DNA from: an uncultured SAR116 cluster alpha proteobacterium
Lineage (GTDB): Bacteria; Pseudomonadota; Alphaproteobacteria; Puniceispirillales; Marisalimonadaceae
Length of the DNA: 64,000 nt
Assembly (NCBI GenBank): GCA_902537945.1
Contig: CACBDG010000003.1
Location: 1-64,000, forward strand
Direction: 5' to 3'
Positions 46,214 to 55,259 of this stretch are shown in pieces (position 1 is the stretch's first letter; the number at the start of each line of letters is the position of its first letter). Position numbers and translations under genes: made by a program. The notes beneath the pieces were generated by a model. It did no database searches, was not told where the DNA came from, and saw only the letters and a program-made list of their open reading frames with translations.

Positions 46214-47157
46214 TTTTCTCTCTCGTATTCTGGTACATTTGTGCGGTCATCAACCTTTTCACCTTTGTTAATATTAAAGTAAGTCAAAAGTGATACAGCT
46301 ACAAAAATAGATGAAAAAGTACCTATAATAACACCCCAAATCATAGCAAGAGCAAAATCGGATAAAACTGCACCTCCAAAAAAGAAAATAATAAACAATG
46401 CCAATAATGTTGTAACAGATGTAATTACAGTTCTAGATAATGTTTCATTAATTGATTTATTATAAATGAAATAGTGAGTTTTTGATTTATATCTCCTTAA
46501 ATTTTCTCTAACTCGATCAAATATTACTACGGTATCGTTAATTGAATAGCCAGCTGTTGTTAAAATAGCAGCTATTGTTGCTAAATTAAATTCTAGCTGC
46601 AATATGGAGAAAAGTCCAATTGTTGTTAAAACGTCATGAATTAAAGCTAAGATTGCTGCAATCGAAAATTGCCACTCAAATCTAAACCAAATATATATCA
46701 TTATTGATAGCAAAGCTAGTGAAACAGCATAAATTCCTGCAGTCTTTAACTCGTCACCAACAACTGGACCTACAAATTCAGATCTTCTAACAGTGTAATC
46801 TTTGTCAGTAAGAGATTTTACTTTTTCAATCATAGCTATTTGTTCTTTTTGATTCCCCTCCTGTTTTTGTATCCTAACTAAAAAATCAGTATCTTTACCA
46901 AAGTTTTGTATAGACACCTCACCAGCATTTAAGGTTGATATTTTTTCTCTTAACTCATTAATATTAGGTGTATTAAGATTTTTACTTCTTAATTCAAGCA
47001 ATATTCCTCCTTTAAAATCAATGCCGTAATTTAAGTTATTAATTATTAAACTGATAAAAGTTACTGACAAAATTATTAGAGAAAAAAAGAAAGCAACAAC
47101 TTTAATACGCAAAAAATCAAAATTTGTATTATTTGGTACAAGTCTTAATAATTTCAT
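46210..47157 (-). CDS. secF: Protein translocase subunit SecF
   Basis: 315 residues with six membrane spans and one large periplasmic domain. The DFKGGILLELR motif after the first span and GYSINDTVVIFDRVREN in the fourth-fifth span region are SecF-specific. With SecD it uses the proton gradient to pull exported proteins out of the SecYEG channel. Gap to secD is 3 bases; last gene of yajC-secD-secF. Confidence 0.97.
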   Translation of the reverse strand: MKLLRLVPNNTNFDFLRIKVVAFFFSLIILSVTFISLIINNLNYGIDFKGGILLELRSKNLNTPNINELREKISTLNAGEVSIQNFGKDTDFLVRIQKQEGNQKEQIAMIEKVKSLTDKDYTVRRSEFVGPVVGDELKTAGIYAVSLALLSIMIYIWFRFEWQFSIAAILALIHDVLTTIGLFSILQLEFNLATIAAILTTAGYSINDTVVIFDRVRENLRRYKSKTHYFIYNKSINETLSRTVITSVTTLLALFIIFFFGGAVLSDFALAMIWGVIIGTFSSIFVAVSLLTYFNINKGEKVDDRTNVPEYEREN

Positions 47158-47160
47158 TTT

Positions 47161-48729
47161 TTAGCCCTGTAAGAAAACACTATTAATACCCTTTCTTTTG
47201 GAATATAATAAAACTATATATTTAGTAATTACAATCGCAGTAAACATCGAAGTTGCTATACCAATCATTAGCGTTACTGAAAAACCCTTAATTGGACCAC
47301 TTCCAAATGAAAACAAAGCCAAAGCAGCAAACAAAGTTGTCAAATTAGCATCTATTATAGTTGAAATAGCTCTTTGAAATCCAGCTTCTATTGCCTCTAG
47401 GATATTTCTACCTAAATTAAATTCCTCTTTTATTCTCTCAAAAATTAAAACATTTGCATCTACAGCCATTCCCATAGTCAACACTATGCCTGCAATACCA
47501 GGCAATGTAAGAGTTGCTTGAAGAAAACTTAATAATGCAATTATAAATATTATATTACAAATAAGCGCTATATTAGCAAAAATCCCAAACATACCATAAG
47601 TTATTAACATAAAAACCATTACTGCAATTAAGCCAAAGACACTCGCAATCTTTCCAGCAGCAATTGAATCACTTCCAAGACCTGGGCCAACTGACCGTTC
47701 TTCAAGAATAACCATTGGAGCGGGCAACGCGCCTGATCTAAGAACCAATGCTAAATCATTTGTTTCTTGAACCGTAAAAGTACCAGTAATTTGCCCAGTT
47801 GAAAATATTTGTGTTTGTATTACTGGAGCACTAACAACTTTCCCATCAAGTACTATAGCAAATGCCCGACCAATGTTTTTACCAGTTACTCTTCCAAACT
47901 TTTTTCCACCTAAAGGAGATAATTGAAATGAAACAGATGGACTGTTGTTTCTATCAAATGTTGGGCTAGCATCTTTAAGCATTTCACCAGACACCATAAC
48001 TCTTTTGTTTATCATGTAAAAACGATCCGGATTTTTATCTTCTTGTAATTTAACAAACCCAGGGGGAGCTTTTGATTCCTTATTCAAATCCTCTGGGAAA
48101 ATACTAGGATGAGCTAATTGAAATGTTAATTTAGCAGTTTTACCAAGTAATTTTTTAATACGACTTGGATCATCCAAACCAGGAAGTTGAACAATTATAC
48201 GATCAGTTCCTTGTTGTTGAATGCTTGGTTCATTTGTACCGGTTTCATCTATTCTTCTTCTGACTATTTCAATAGCCTGAGTCATTGTAGATTTCGTAAT
48301 GTTAATTTTATTTTGTTCTGAGAATTTAATAAAAAAAGAGTTGAGCTTATTTTCTACAATAAGGTTTTTATCTAATGAAAAAATAATTGATTTAATTTTG
48401 TCATTTGAAAAGCCTTTTCGTTTTTGAAATGATATTGTATCGTCTTGAATAGTTAATTTTTTATAACCAACTTTTGATTTTCTAAGTGAAGACCTAATAT
48501 CTGATAAAAGTGATTCTAGTTTTTCTGCAAAGACAACATCCATTTTAGCCTTCAGCAATAAATATGATCCTCCTTGTAAATCAAGACCTAGATTGATTTT
48601 TTTTCCTGGCAAAAAGTTAAATGATTGATCTTGTTGAGATTTTTTTAAAAAGTTTGGAACAGAATAAACTATACCTATAATCACACTTACTATTATCAAA
48701 ATAAATCTTATTTTCGACAAACTTTTCAT
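47161..48729 (-). CDS. secD: Protein translocase subunit SecD
   Basis: 522 residues. LGLDLQGGSYLLL after the first span, the P1 head domain, the QAIEIVRRRIDETGTNEPSIQQQG segment, and the C-terminal AVDANVLIFERIKEE motif are all SecD signatures. Works in the inner membrane with SecF and YajC. Start 28 bases after the yajC stop. Confidence 0.97.
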   Translation of the reverse strand: MKSLSKIRFILIIVSVIIGIVYSVPNFLKKSQQDQSFNFLPGKKINLGLDLQGGSYLLLKAKMDVVFAEKLESLLSDIRSSLRKSKVGYKKLTIQDDTISFQKRKGFSNDKIKSIIFSLDKNLIVENKLNSFFIKFSEQNKINITKSTMTQAIEIVRRRIDETGTNEPSIQQQGTDRIIVQLPGLDDPSRIKKLLGKTAKLTFQLAHPSIFPEDLNKESKAPPGFVKLQEDKNPDRFYMINKRVMVSGEMLKDASPTFDRNNSPSVSFQLSPLGGKKFGRVTGKNIGRAFAIVLDGKVVSAPVIQTQIFSTGQITGTFTVQETNDLALVLRSGALPAPMVILEERSVGPGLGSDSIAAGKIASVFGLIAVMVFMLITYGMFGIFANIALICNIIFIIALLSFLQATLTLPGIAGIVLTMGMAVDANVLIFERIKEEFNLGRNILEAIEAGFQRAISTIIDANLTTLFAALALFSFGSGPIKGFSVTLMIGIATSMFTAIVITKYIVLLYSKRKGINSVFLQG

Positions 48730-48757
48730 CTCACAAAACCATAAAAATTATTTTGAA

Positions 48758-49126
48758 TTACTTGTTCTTAGAATTTGATTTTTTATCTTCTGGTTTTAGC
48801 TTTTGATCGCCACGAACCTCAGATATCATTTGTCTTGCAAGCTCTACAGTTACCCCTGAAGCAATTTCTACACTCACAGTTTCTGATCCATCAATAGCTT
48901 TTGTCACTACACCTAGAATACCTCCAGCAGTTAAAACTTTGTTACCCCTCTTTAAACTCTCAACCATTAATTTATGTTGTTTAACTCTTTTTTGTTGAGG
49001 TCGTATAAGTAAAAAATAAAAAATTATAAAAATTAAAATAAATGGTAGAAGACCCTGTAATGAAAAGCCTCCAGCTCCTCCAGCTGCTGATTGAGCAAAT
49101 GCATTTGAAATCATAAGTAACTCCAT
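48758..49126 (-). CDS. yajC: Preprotein translocase subunit YajC
   Basis: 122 residues. Single span near 24-43 (LLPFILIFIIFYFLLIRPQQ, the RPQQKR motif follows directly), then KRGNKVLTAGGILGVV and a Lys-rich tail. Member of the SecDF-YajC complex. First gene of the operon, divergent from the AAA ATPase gene; AT-rich spacer of 111 bases between them. Confidence 0.95.
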   Translation of the reverse strand: MELLMISNAFAQSAAGGAGGFSLQGLLPFILIFIIFYFLLIRPQQKRVKQHKLMVESLKRGNKVLTAGGILGVVTKAIDGSETVSVEIASGVTVELARQMISEVRGDQKLKPEDKKSNSKNK

Positions 49127-49237
49127 TGTAAACTTTATATAAAGATAACAACTTATATAAAAAAAAACTAAGAAATACCATAGATAAAATTTAAAAATTA
49201 TATATATTACAATTTTTACATATTTAGGTTTTTTGTA

Positions 49238-50101
49238 ATGGTAAATAATACTTTGAATTCTATTTTAGAGAGAATTGCTAACGCTTTAGAAAGATTAGCT
49301 CCACCAGATAAGAAAATTAATAATTTGGATCAAAGTGAAGGTTTTATTTTTGAGTCAAAATTAGGTTTAATTAGACCAGTTGAAGATATAAATCGTATTT
49401 CTATTTCCCTACTTAAAGGCATTGATAATCAGAAAGAAACACTTTTGAACAACACTTTAAATTTTTCTAAAAAATTGAGTGCAAATAACGCTTTGTTGTG
49501 GGGTGCAAGAGGAACAGGCAAATCCTCTCTTGTTAAAGCCGTTCATAAAGAAGTGATTGTTAAAACAAAATCTAAAGCTTTAAAATTAGTTGAAATTCAT
49601 AGAGAAGATATATCAGAACTTCCTGAACTTTTATTTCTTTTATCGCAACATAAAAATTATAGATTTATTTTGTTATGTGATGATTTATCATTTGATGCTG
49701 GTGAAAATAATTATAAAAGCCTAAAGGCTGTACTAGACGGAGGTATCGAGGGAAAGCCCAATAATGTAATTTTTTATGCTACGTCAAATAGAAGACATTT
49801 AATGCCAAGAGACATGATGGAAAATGAGAGATCTACAGCTATAAATCCTTCAGAATCTGTAGAAGAAAAGGTCTCTTTATCTGATAGATTTGGATTATGG
49901 ATCGGATTTCATAATATGGATCAAGATACATTTCTAGCGATAGTTGAAGCATATTGTAATGAATTCAAAATCTCTATTGAAAAAAATGAACTTAAATCAA
50001 AGGCACTTGAATGGTCAATTACAAGAGGCGCCAGGTCAGGAAGAGTAGCCTGGCAATTTATTCAAGATTTAGCCAGCAAACAAAATATTAAAATCTATTA
50101 A
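49238..50101 (+). CDS. DUF815-family AAA+ ATPase
   Basis: 287 residues. Walker A GARGTGKSSLVKAV near 87, Walker B-like FILLCDDLSFD near 148, and SNRRHLMPRDM as a sensor-1 region place it in the DUF815 group of stand-alone ATPases. Its cellular job is not established. In alphaproteobacteria it commonly sits between the yajC-secDF genes and the surE-pcm-M23 genes, exactly as here, which suggests an envelope or export link (inference). Its stop overlaps the lipoprotein gene by 4 bases, tail to tail. Confidence 0.92.
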   Translation: MVNNTLNSILERIANALERLAPPDKKINNLDQSEGFIFESKLGLIRPVEDINRISISLLKGIDNQKETLLNNTLNFSKKLSANNALLWGARGTGKSSLVKAVHKEVIVKTKSKALKLVEIHREDISELPELLFLLSQHKNYRFILLCDDLSFDAGENNYKSLKAVLDGGIEGKPNNVIFYATSNRRHLMPRDMMENERSTAINPSESVEEKVSLSDRFGLWIGFHNMDQDTFLAIVEAYCNEFKISIEKNELKSKALEWSITRGARSGRVAWQFIQDLASKQNIKIY

Positions 50102-51015
50102 TTTAGATATCTTAACGGGTTAACTGGATTTCTATTATGTCTAAGTTGAAAGTGAAAATAATTTTTATTTTCAAGCGTATATGCAATTATTTGTTGTTTT
50201 TTTATTTTGTCACCTACTTTAACATTATACTTACCTAAATTACAATATGCAGTAACCCAGGATTGATTGTGTTTTACAATTATTAAATTACCAAACCTTT
50301 CAATTTGTGAACCAACAAATGCCACTTCCCCATCATAAGCTGAATAAATAGGTTTGTTTTTACCAAACATAATATCAATACCATCATAATGTTGCCCCTT
50401 ACCAAAAGTTCCAAAATTTTTTATAACTTTACCTTTTGCTGGCCATAGAAAAAAAGGAGCGTTTTTAATTTTTTCATTTTTAGGAATATATTCATCTTTA
50501 GTTATTTGTTTTGTATCATAAACTTTTTTGTTAATAATTAAGTCAACAACTGAAAAATCTTTAAGTAATGGGATTAAGATTTTGGTCCCTACTACTAAAT
50601 TAAAGGGTGTTGTAAGTTTATTTAATCTAATAATTTCTGATTTTTTTACAGCAAATCTTTTTGAAATTTTTTCAACAGTATCATTCTGTTTTATAATATA
50701 ACTGTTTTCATGTCTTAAAAATAAAATTTGATTAGGTTTTAATTTATAAGGTTTTAAGAGATTATTATCCTCAATAATATCTTTTGGAATTACTTTATAT
50801 TTGTTTGCAATACTATAAATTGTCTCATTTTCTTTGACAATTATCATACCATTTAATGGAATAGTTATATTATTTGAACTAGAAGTTTTATCAAAAATTT
50901 TGGCTTCTTTTTCAGGAGCAAAGTCTTTTTTTAAACCGTCATAAAGATTGTTACTTTGACATCCAAAAACAAATAAAATTAAAATAATATAATAACTTTT
51001 ACTCAATCTTAACAC
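50098..51015 (-). CDS. LysM/M23-domain lipoprotein, NlpD-like (degenerate active site)
   Basis: 305 residues. A lipoprotein signal (LILFVFGC, Cys near residue 19) is followed by two LysM modules, about 56-100 (IVKENETIYSIANKYKVIPKD) and 105-150 (IIKQNDTVEKISKRFAVKKSE), then an M23 domain (about 192-305). The zinc site looks broken: the final His-x-His region reads YFHFQLRH and the YxH-type motif reads TAYCNL. It probably binds peptidoglycan and activates amidases, as NlpD/EnvC do, rather than cutting itself. Last gene of the dgt-to-pcm run. Confidence 0.88.
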   Translation of the reverse strand: MLRLSKSYYIILILFVFGCQSNNLYDGLKKDFAPEKEAKIFDKTSSSNNITIPLNGMIIVKENETIYSIANKYKVIPKDIIEDNNLLKPYKLKPNQILFLRHENSYIIKQNDTVEKISKRFAVKKSEIIRLNKLTTPFNLVVGTKILIPLLKDFSVVDLIINKKVYDTKQITKDEYIPKNEKIKNAPFFLWPAKGKVIKNFGTFGKGQHYDGIDIMFGKNKPIYSAYDGEVAFVGSQIERFGNLIIVKHNQSWVTAYCNLGKYNVKVGDKIKKQQIIAYTLENKNYFHFQLRHNRNPVNPLRYLN

Positions 51016-51052
51016 CTTAATTTATTAGACTTAAATTAAAATTAAAAAGATT

Positions 51053-51697
51053 TCAATAATTATCACTTATTAGTGGAACGAAATTGACTTGACCAAGATC
51101 TTCCCAAATATCATTTTCTCTATTATTTTTGATAGTTATTTTTTTTAATCTTTGCCCTTCTAAAACAGATCCTACTGGTACCACACACATACCATTAAAT
51201 CTAACTTGACTTAATAATCTATTATCAATTTTTTCTACTGCACATGTAATTATTAAATGATCAAATGGTGCTAATTTTGGCCAACCCAAAAATCCATCTC
51301 CACATTCACAGATAATATTTGTTAATTTAAGTTTTTTAAAACAACTAATTGCATTTACTAATAACGGACGGATTCGTTCGATTGAATATACTCTTCTTGA
51401 TAAAATTGATAAGATAGACGTTTGGTAACCTGAACCAGTTCCTATTTCTAGAATTACTTCATTTCCTTTAAGCGATAAAGCTTCAGTCATTAAGGCAACT
51501 ATATATGGCTGACTTATTGTTTGTTCAAAACCAATAGGTAGAGGATTATTTTCATATGCATAATCTTTAAAGTTAGAAGGAAGAAAAATTTCTCTAGGAA
51601 TTTTTTCAATTGCAGACAAAACGTTTTTAGAAGAAATCCCCATAGATCTTAATTTCATAATTAAATTAGCTTTTTGAATTGTGCTTTCAAGTATCAT
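51053..51697 (-). CDS. pcm: Protein-L-isoaspartate O-methyltransferase
   Basis: 214 residues. The SAM-binding motif EIGTGSGYQTSIL near residue 80, the N-terminal VLSAIEKIPREIFLP and NNPLPIGFEQTISQPYIVALMTE are Pcm signatures. It methylates isoaspartyl residues in ageing proteins so that they can revert to aspartate. Its start overlaps the surE end by 11 bases; surE-pcm is a standard pair. Confidence 0.95.
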   Translation of the reverse strand: MILESTIQKANLIMKLRSMGISSKNVLSAIEKIPREIFLPSNFKDYAYENNPLPIGFEQTISQPYIVALMTEALSLKGNEVILEIGTGSGYQTSILSILSRRVYSIERIRPLLVNAISCFKKLKLTNIICECGDGFLGWPKLAPFDHLIITCAVEKIDNRLLSQVRFNGMCVVPVGSVLEGQRLKKITIKNNRENDIWEDLGQVNFVPLISDNY

Positions 51698-52448
51698 GGT
51701 TCATTTTATTAAAAAATTCATTGTTACTTAAATTTAAAGACAATGGTGTTATAGAAATTTTATTTTGCCTTAAACATTCTAAATCAGTATTTATTAAAAA
51801 TCTGTGATCATTAATCATTCGCCCTATTGTGAAAGAACTAAAATCATTATCAAAAAAAATTTCATCAGCAATTTTTTGAGATGCTAAAGTTGTGAATGAA
51901 CTTTTTACGTTTTCAAAATTAGATGAAATTATGTTTGGAAAATTTATATTAAAAAACTTAGGAGTTTTTGATTTGATTTTTAATAAATAGTTTATGATGT
52001 CAAAACCCCTGGTTTGTGAACACTCATAAGAATTAATTTTATCATCACCACCATATTGACTTAACGCAATTGAATCTATTCTTCTCACTGCACCTTCCCA
52101 TGCTGCAGCTACTGTGCCTGAATAAGAAACTTCGTCTCCAATATTACTCCCAGCATTTATCCCACTAAGAATCAAGTCAGGTTTGTTTTTTTTAAACAAA
52201 TAATTTAAGGCAAATATCATACAATCGGTTGGCGTGCCATCAACAATCCAAAAATTTTGTGATGTTTCTTTAAAGTTAATATTTTCTCTAATTGTTATAG
52301 ATTTTGATTTGGCTGATTGATTTTTTTTTGGAGATACTGTTATGACTTTATCTCCTAATTGATTGGCAATATTTATCAAAATCTTTAAGCCAATGGACTC
52401 GTATCCATCATCATTAGTGATAAGAATATTATTTAATTTTTTGGTCAT
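51687..52448 (-). CDS. surE: 5'/3'-nucleotidase SurE
   Basis: 253 residues. ILITNDDGYES at the N-terminus (metal-binding Asp-Asp), VSPKKNQSAKSKSIT, DGTPTDCMIFAL and SGINAGSNIGDEVSYSGTVAAAWE are all SurE motifs. It dephosphorylates nucleoside monophosphates and short polyphosphate. Gap to serS is 4 bases. Confidence 0.96.
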   Translation of the reverse strand: MTKKLNNILITNDDGYESIGLKILINIANQLGDKVITVSPKKNQSAKSKSITIRENINFKETSQNFWIVDGTPTDCMIFALNYLFKKNKPDLILSGINAGSNIGDEVSYSGTVAAAWEGAVRRIDSIALSQYGGDDKINSYECSQTRGFDIINYLLKIKSKTPKFFNINFPNIISSNFENVKSSFTTLASQKIADEIFFDNDFSSFTIGRMINDHRFLINTDLECLRQNKISITPLSLNLSNNEFFNKMNHDT

Positions 52449-52452
52449 ATGA

Positions 52453-53742
52453 TTAATTCAAGGATTCTATTTTTTTTATTCCCTTCATGTAAGGGACAAG
52501 AACATCAGGTATAACTATGGATCCATCAATTTGTTGATAATTTTCTAGTATGGCTATTATTGTTCTTCCAATTGCTAAACCAGACCCGTTAAGTGTATGC
52601 AGGAAACTGATTTTATTTGTATCTTTATCCTTAAATTTAGCATTCATCCTTCTTGCTTGAAAATCTCCACAATTTGAGCATGATGAGATTTCTCTGTACA
52701 TGCCTTTTCCTGAATTTTGTCCAGGAAGCCAAACCTCTAAGTCAAATGTTTTTTTAGCTGAAAAACCAACATCTCCAGAACATAACTTCATTATTCTATA
52801 CGGTAATTCTAATTTTTTTAGAATAGTTTCTGCACAAGAAACTAAGTTGTTCAATTCTTCATCTGAATTAATCGGATTTGTTATAAAAACCATTTCAACT
52901 TTAGAAAATTGGTGTTGACGTATCATTCCCCTTGTATCAGTGCCAGCTGCACCAGCTTCAGATCTAAAACAAGGAGTATTTGCAACAAATCTTAATGGTA
53001 ACATATTTTTATCAAGAATTTCATCCTTTACAATATTAGTTAATGGCACTTCTGCTGTAGGAATTAACCATCTTTTATCTGTTGTACAAAATAAATCATT
53101 AGTAAATTTAGGAAGTTGACCAGTGCCAAACAGTGCTTCATCTCTTACGATATAAGGAGGAGAAATTTCTTCAAAACCAAAATCGTTTATATGAGTGTCT
53201 ATCATAAATGCAGATAGAGCTCTTTCTAACAAAGCGATTTTTCCTCTTAATAGAACGAACCTTGATCCTGATATCTTTACTCCAGTCTTGAAATCAAGTT
53301 GATTTAGTTTTTCACCAATCTCAACATGGTCTAAAGGTTTAAAAGAAAATTTAGGTTTTGTTCCCCACTCTTTAATTAATTTATTTTCATTTTCATTTTT
53401 TCCATCAGGAACATCATCATCTAAACTGTTTGGTAATATTTTTAAAATATCATTTAATTCATTAGAATATTTTTTTATTTCTTGATCTATTGATATTAAT
53501 TCAGACTTAAAATTGGAAATGTTATTTTTTAATTCTGATACATCATTCCCCTCAGATATTAGCTTTCCAATTTCTTTAGAACTATTATTTCTTTGTTCTT
53601 GTATAACTTGTATTTCAGATTGTTTTTTTCTAATGGCTTTGTCAATTTCAATAATTGAAGATACATTAACATTCAAACCTCTACGATACATTTGTTTTTC
53701 GAATTTTTTAGGATTGTCTCTTATAAATTTTATATCATGCAT
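52453..53742 (-). CDS. serS: Seryl-tRNA synthetase
   Basis: 429 residues. N-terminal coiled-coil arm (about 25-105, rich in Lys/Glu/Ile) that grips the long variable arm of tRNA-Ser, then class II core: TAEVPLTNI, motif 2 FRSEAGAAGTDTRGMIRQHQF, and motif 3 GLAIGRTIIAILENYQ. Charges tRNA-Ser and tRNA-Sec. It follows tatC by 12 bases, the usual alphaproteobacterial order. Confidence 0.98.
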   Translation of the reverse strand: MHDIKFIRDNPKKFEKQMYRRGLNVNVSSIIEIDKAIRKKQSEIQVIQEQRNNSSKEIGKLISEGNDVSELKNNISNFKSELISIDQEIKKYSNELNDILKILPNSLDDDVPDGKNENENKLIKEWGTKPKFSFKPLDHVEIGEKLNQLDFKTGVKISGSRFVLLRGKIALLERALSAFMIDTHINDFGFEEISPPYIVRDEALFGTGQLPKFTNDLFCTTDKRWLIPTAEVPLTNIVKDEILDKNMLPLRFVANTPCFRSEAGAAGTDTRGMIRQHQFSKVEMVFITNPINSDEELNNLVSCAETILKKLELPYRIMKLCSGDVGFSAKKTFDLEVWLPGQNSGKGMYREISSCSNCGDFQARRMNAKFKDKDTNKISFLHTLNGSGLAIGRTIIAILENYQQIDGSIVIPDVLVPYMKGIKKIESLN

Positions 53743-53754
53743 GAAAAAACTCTT

Positions 53755-54534
53755 TTACTTACTTTTACTAAGAAATTTAGAAAAAATTATAGATACTTCG
53801 TATAAAGCGATAATTGGTAATGCGAGTAAAATTTGTGAAATAACATCTGGCGGTGTAAGTATCGCTGCAATGACAAAAGCAGTTAAAATTGCATACTTTC
53901 TTTTACTAGCTAGATCATCTGGTGTGATAATACCTGTTTTGACTAACAATAATAAAATGACTGGTAATTCAAAACATAATCCAAAAGCAAAAATCAATTT
54001 CATAATTAATGATAGGTACTCTGATATTCTTGGTTCTAATTCTATAGGTAGAGAACCATCCACACTATTAACTTGAAAAGAAAGAAAGAAGTCCCACGCA
54101 AGAGGTATAACGATATAGTAGACCATAGCTGCACCAGCTAAAAATAAGATAGGAGTGGCTAACAGAAAAGGAAGAAAAGCTTGTTTTTCATTTTGATATA
54201 AACCTGGTGCAACAAATCTCCATATCTGAATTAAAAATATAGGTAAAGAAATACATAAAGATATAAAAAAAGCAACTTTAACCTGTGTAAAAAAACCTTC
54301 ATGCAAGGCAGTAAATATCATTCTTCCACCATTTTCAAGTATTTGAGAGGCAAGTGGAGCTTGCAAAAACATATAAACAATATCTGCAAGATTTTGATTG
54401 TCATCGGTAAATTTAATAAAGCAGAGAAAAAATAAAAATAAAAATGCACAAAAGGATACTAATAGTCTATTTCTTAACTCAATAAGGTGGTCCAATAATG
54501 TCATGTTTTGTTCAGTATTTTTGGCTTTTGTCAT
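53755..54534 (-). CDS. tatC: Sec-independent protein translocase TatC
   Basis: 259 residues with six spans. LLDHLIELRNRLL near the N-terminus is the conserved cytoplasmic motif that contacts the twin-arginine signal, and FRxxxP-type FRFVAPGLYQNEK (here WRFVAPGLYQNEK) follows the second span. Receptor of the Tat export system. Its cargo includes the twin-arginine binding protein at 4.2-5.4 kb. Confidence 0.97.
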   Translation of the reverse strand: MTKAKNTEQNMTLLDHLIELRNRLLVSFCAFLFLFFLCFIKFTDDNQNLADIVYMFLQAPLASQILENGGRMIFTALHEGFFTQVKVAFFISLCISLPIFLIQIWRFVAPGLYQNEKQAFLPFLLATPILFLAGAAMVYYIVIPLAWDFFLSFQVNSVDGSLPIELEPRISEYLSLIMKLIFAFGLCFELPVILLLLVKTGIITPDDLASKRKYAILTAFVIAAILTPPDVISQILLALPIIALYEVSIIFSKFLSKSK

Positions 54535-54548
54535 GTTATCATTTAGAA

Positions 54549-54911
54549 TTATAAATTTTTATTTTTTAAATTTGATTTTTTTTCTGTTATTGTATTATTC
54601 GCATTTTTGATATCGTCAACATCATTTTTTATCGATTTTATATTTACATCATCTTCTAATTCTTTAATTTCACCTACATGATCATTGATTAAGGATTCCT
54701 TATCAATTTTATTAACTTCCTTTCGCAAGTCAGAAATTTCAGCTTCATTTGCTAAATCATCAATTCCTGAATGAAATTGTGAAGCCATAGATTTTATTTT
54801 TCTTATAAAAGATGTAATTGACCGTAGAACTTTTGGTAGATCTTTAGGGCCAACCACTATAAGCAAAACAAAAGAAATTAATAAAAACTCTGGAAAACCA
54901 ATATCAAGCAT
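54549..54911 (-). CDS. tatB: Sec-independent protein translocase TatB
   Basis: 120 residues. Short N-terminal span (DIGFPEFLLISFVLLIVVGP, with Glu8 and the Gly-Pro hinge), then an amphipathic helix and a long charged tail. Forms the receptor with TatC. Starts 21 bases after tatA ends and precedes tatC by 14. Confidence 0.94.
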   Translation of the reverse strand: MLDIGFPEFLLISFVLLIVVGPKDLPKVLRSITSFIRKIKSMASQFHSGIDDLANEAEISDLRKEVNKIDKESLINDHVGEIKELEDDVNIKSIKNDVDDIKNANNTITEKKSNLKNKNL

Positions 54912-54932
54912 TAAATATTACTTTACTTACGA

Positions 54933-55178
54933 TTACTTTTTAACAGCTTGTTTCTTTTTTGCTGTTTTTTTAACAGTCTTTTTTTTAGGCTTGGTTTTTG
55001 TTTCAGCTATAACCTCTATTTCTTCATCATTTTCTTTATTAGACTTAACTTGATCTTTGAAGTTTTTTAATCCTTTTCCAAAGTCGCCCATTATACTTGA
55101 CAATTTACCTTTTCCGCCAAATAAAATTAGGACAACAATTAATACAATAATCCAATGCCAAATACTAAATGCACCCAT
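54933..55178 (-). CDS. tatA: Sec-independent protein translocase TatA
   Basis: 81 residues. One span ([16 protein letters not shown]), the Phe-Gly hinge, amphipathic helix [15 protein letters not shown] and a Lys-rich tail ending [16 protein letters not shown]. Pore-forming subunit of Tat. GGAGAT lies about 8 bases before the ATG. The preceding gene on this strand is an ABC ATPase 81 bases away, so tatABC may have its own promoter. Confidence 0.95.
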   Translation of the reverse strand: MGAFSIWHWIIVLIVVLILFGGKGKLSSIMGDFGKGLKNFKDQVKSNKENDEEIEVIAETKTKPKKKTVKKTAKKKQAVKK

Positions 55179-55259
55179 GATACAAATCTCCTATCTAAAA
55201 TACTTTTAAATTAAAAATACATTACATGTAATTTATATTTTTTTATATACGAAAATTAT

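Noticed and set aside
53513-54076. 187-codon plus-strand frame across serS and tatC
   Set aside because: Spans the boundary of two certain genes on the other strand.
55179-55259. ATTACATGTAAT palindrome between the ABC ATPase and tatA
   Set aside because: Twelve-base AT-rich palindrome with no loop; likely chance in this base composition.
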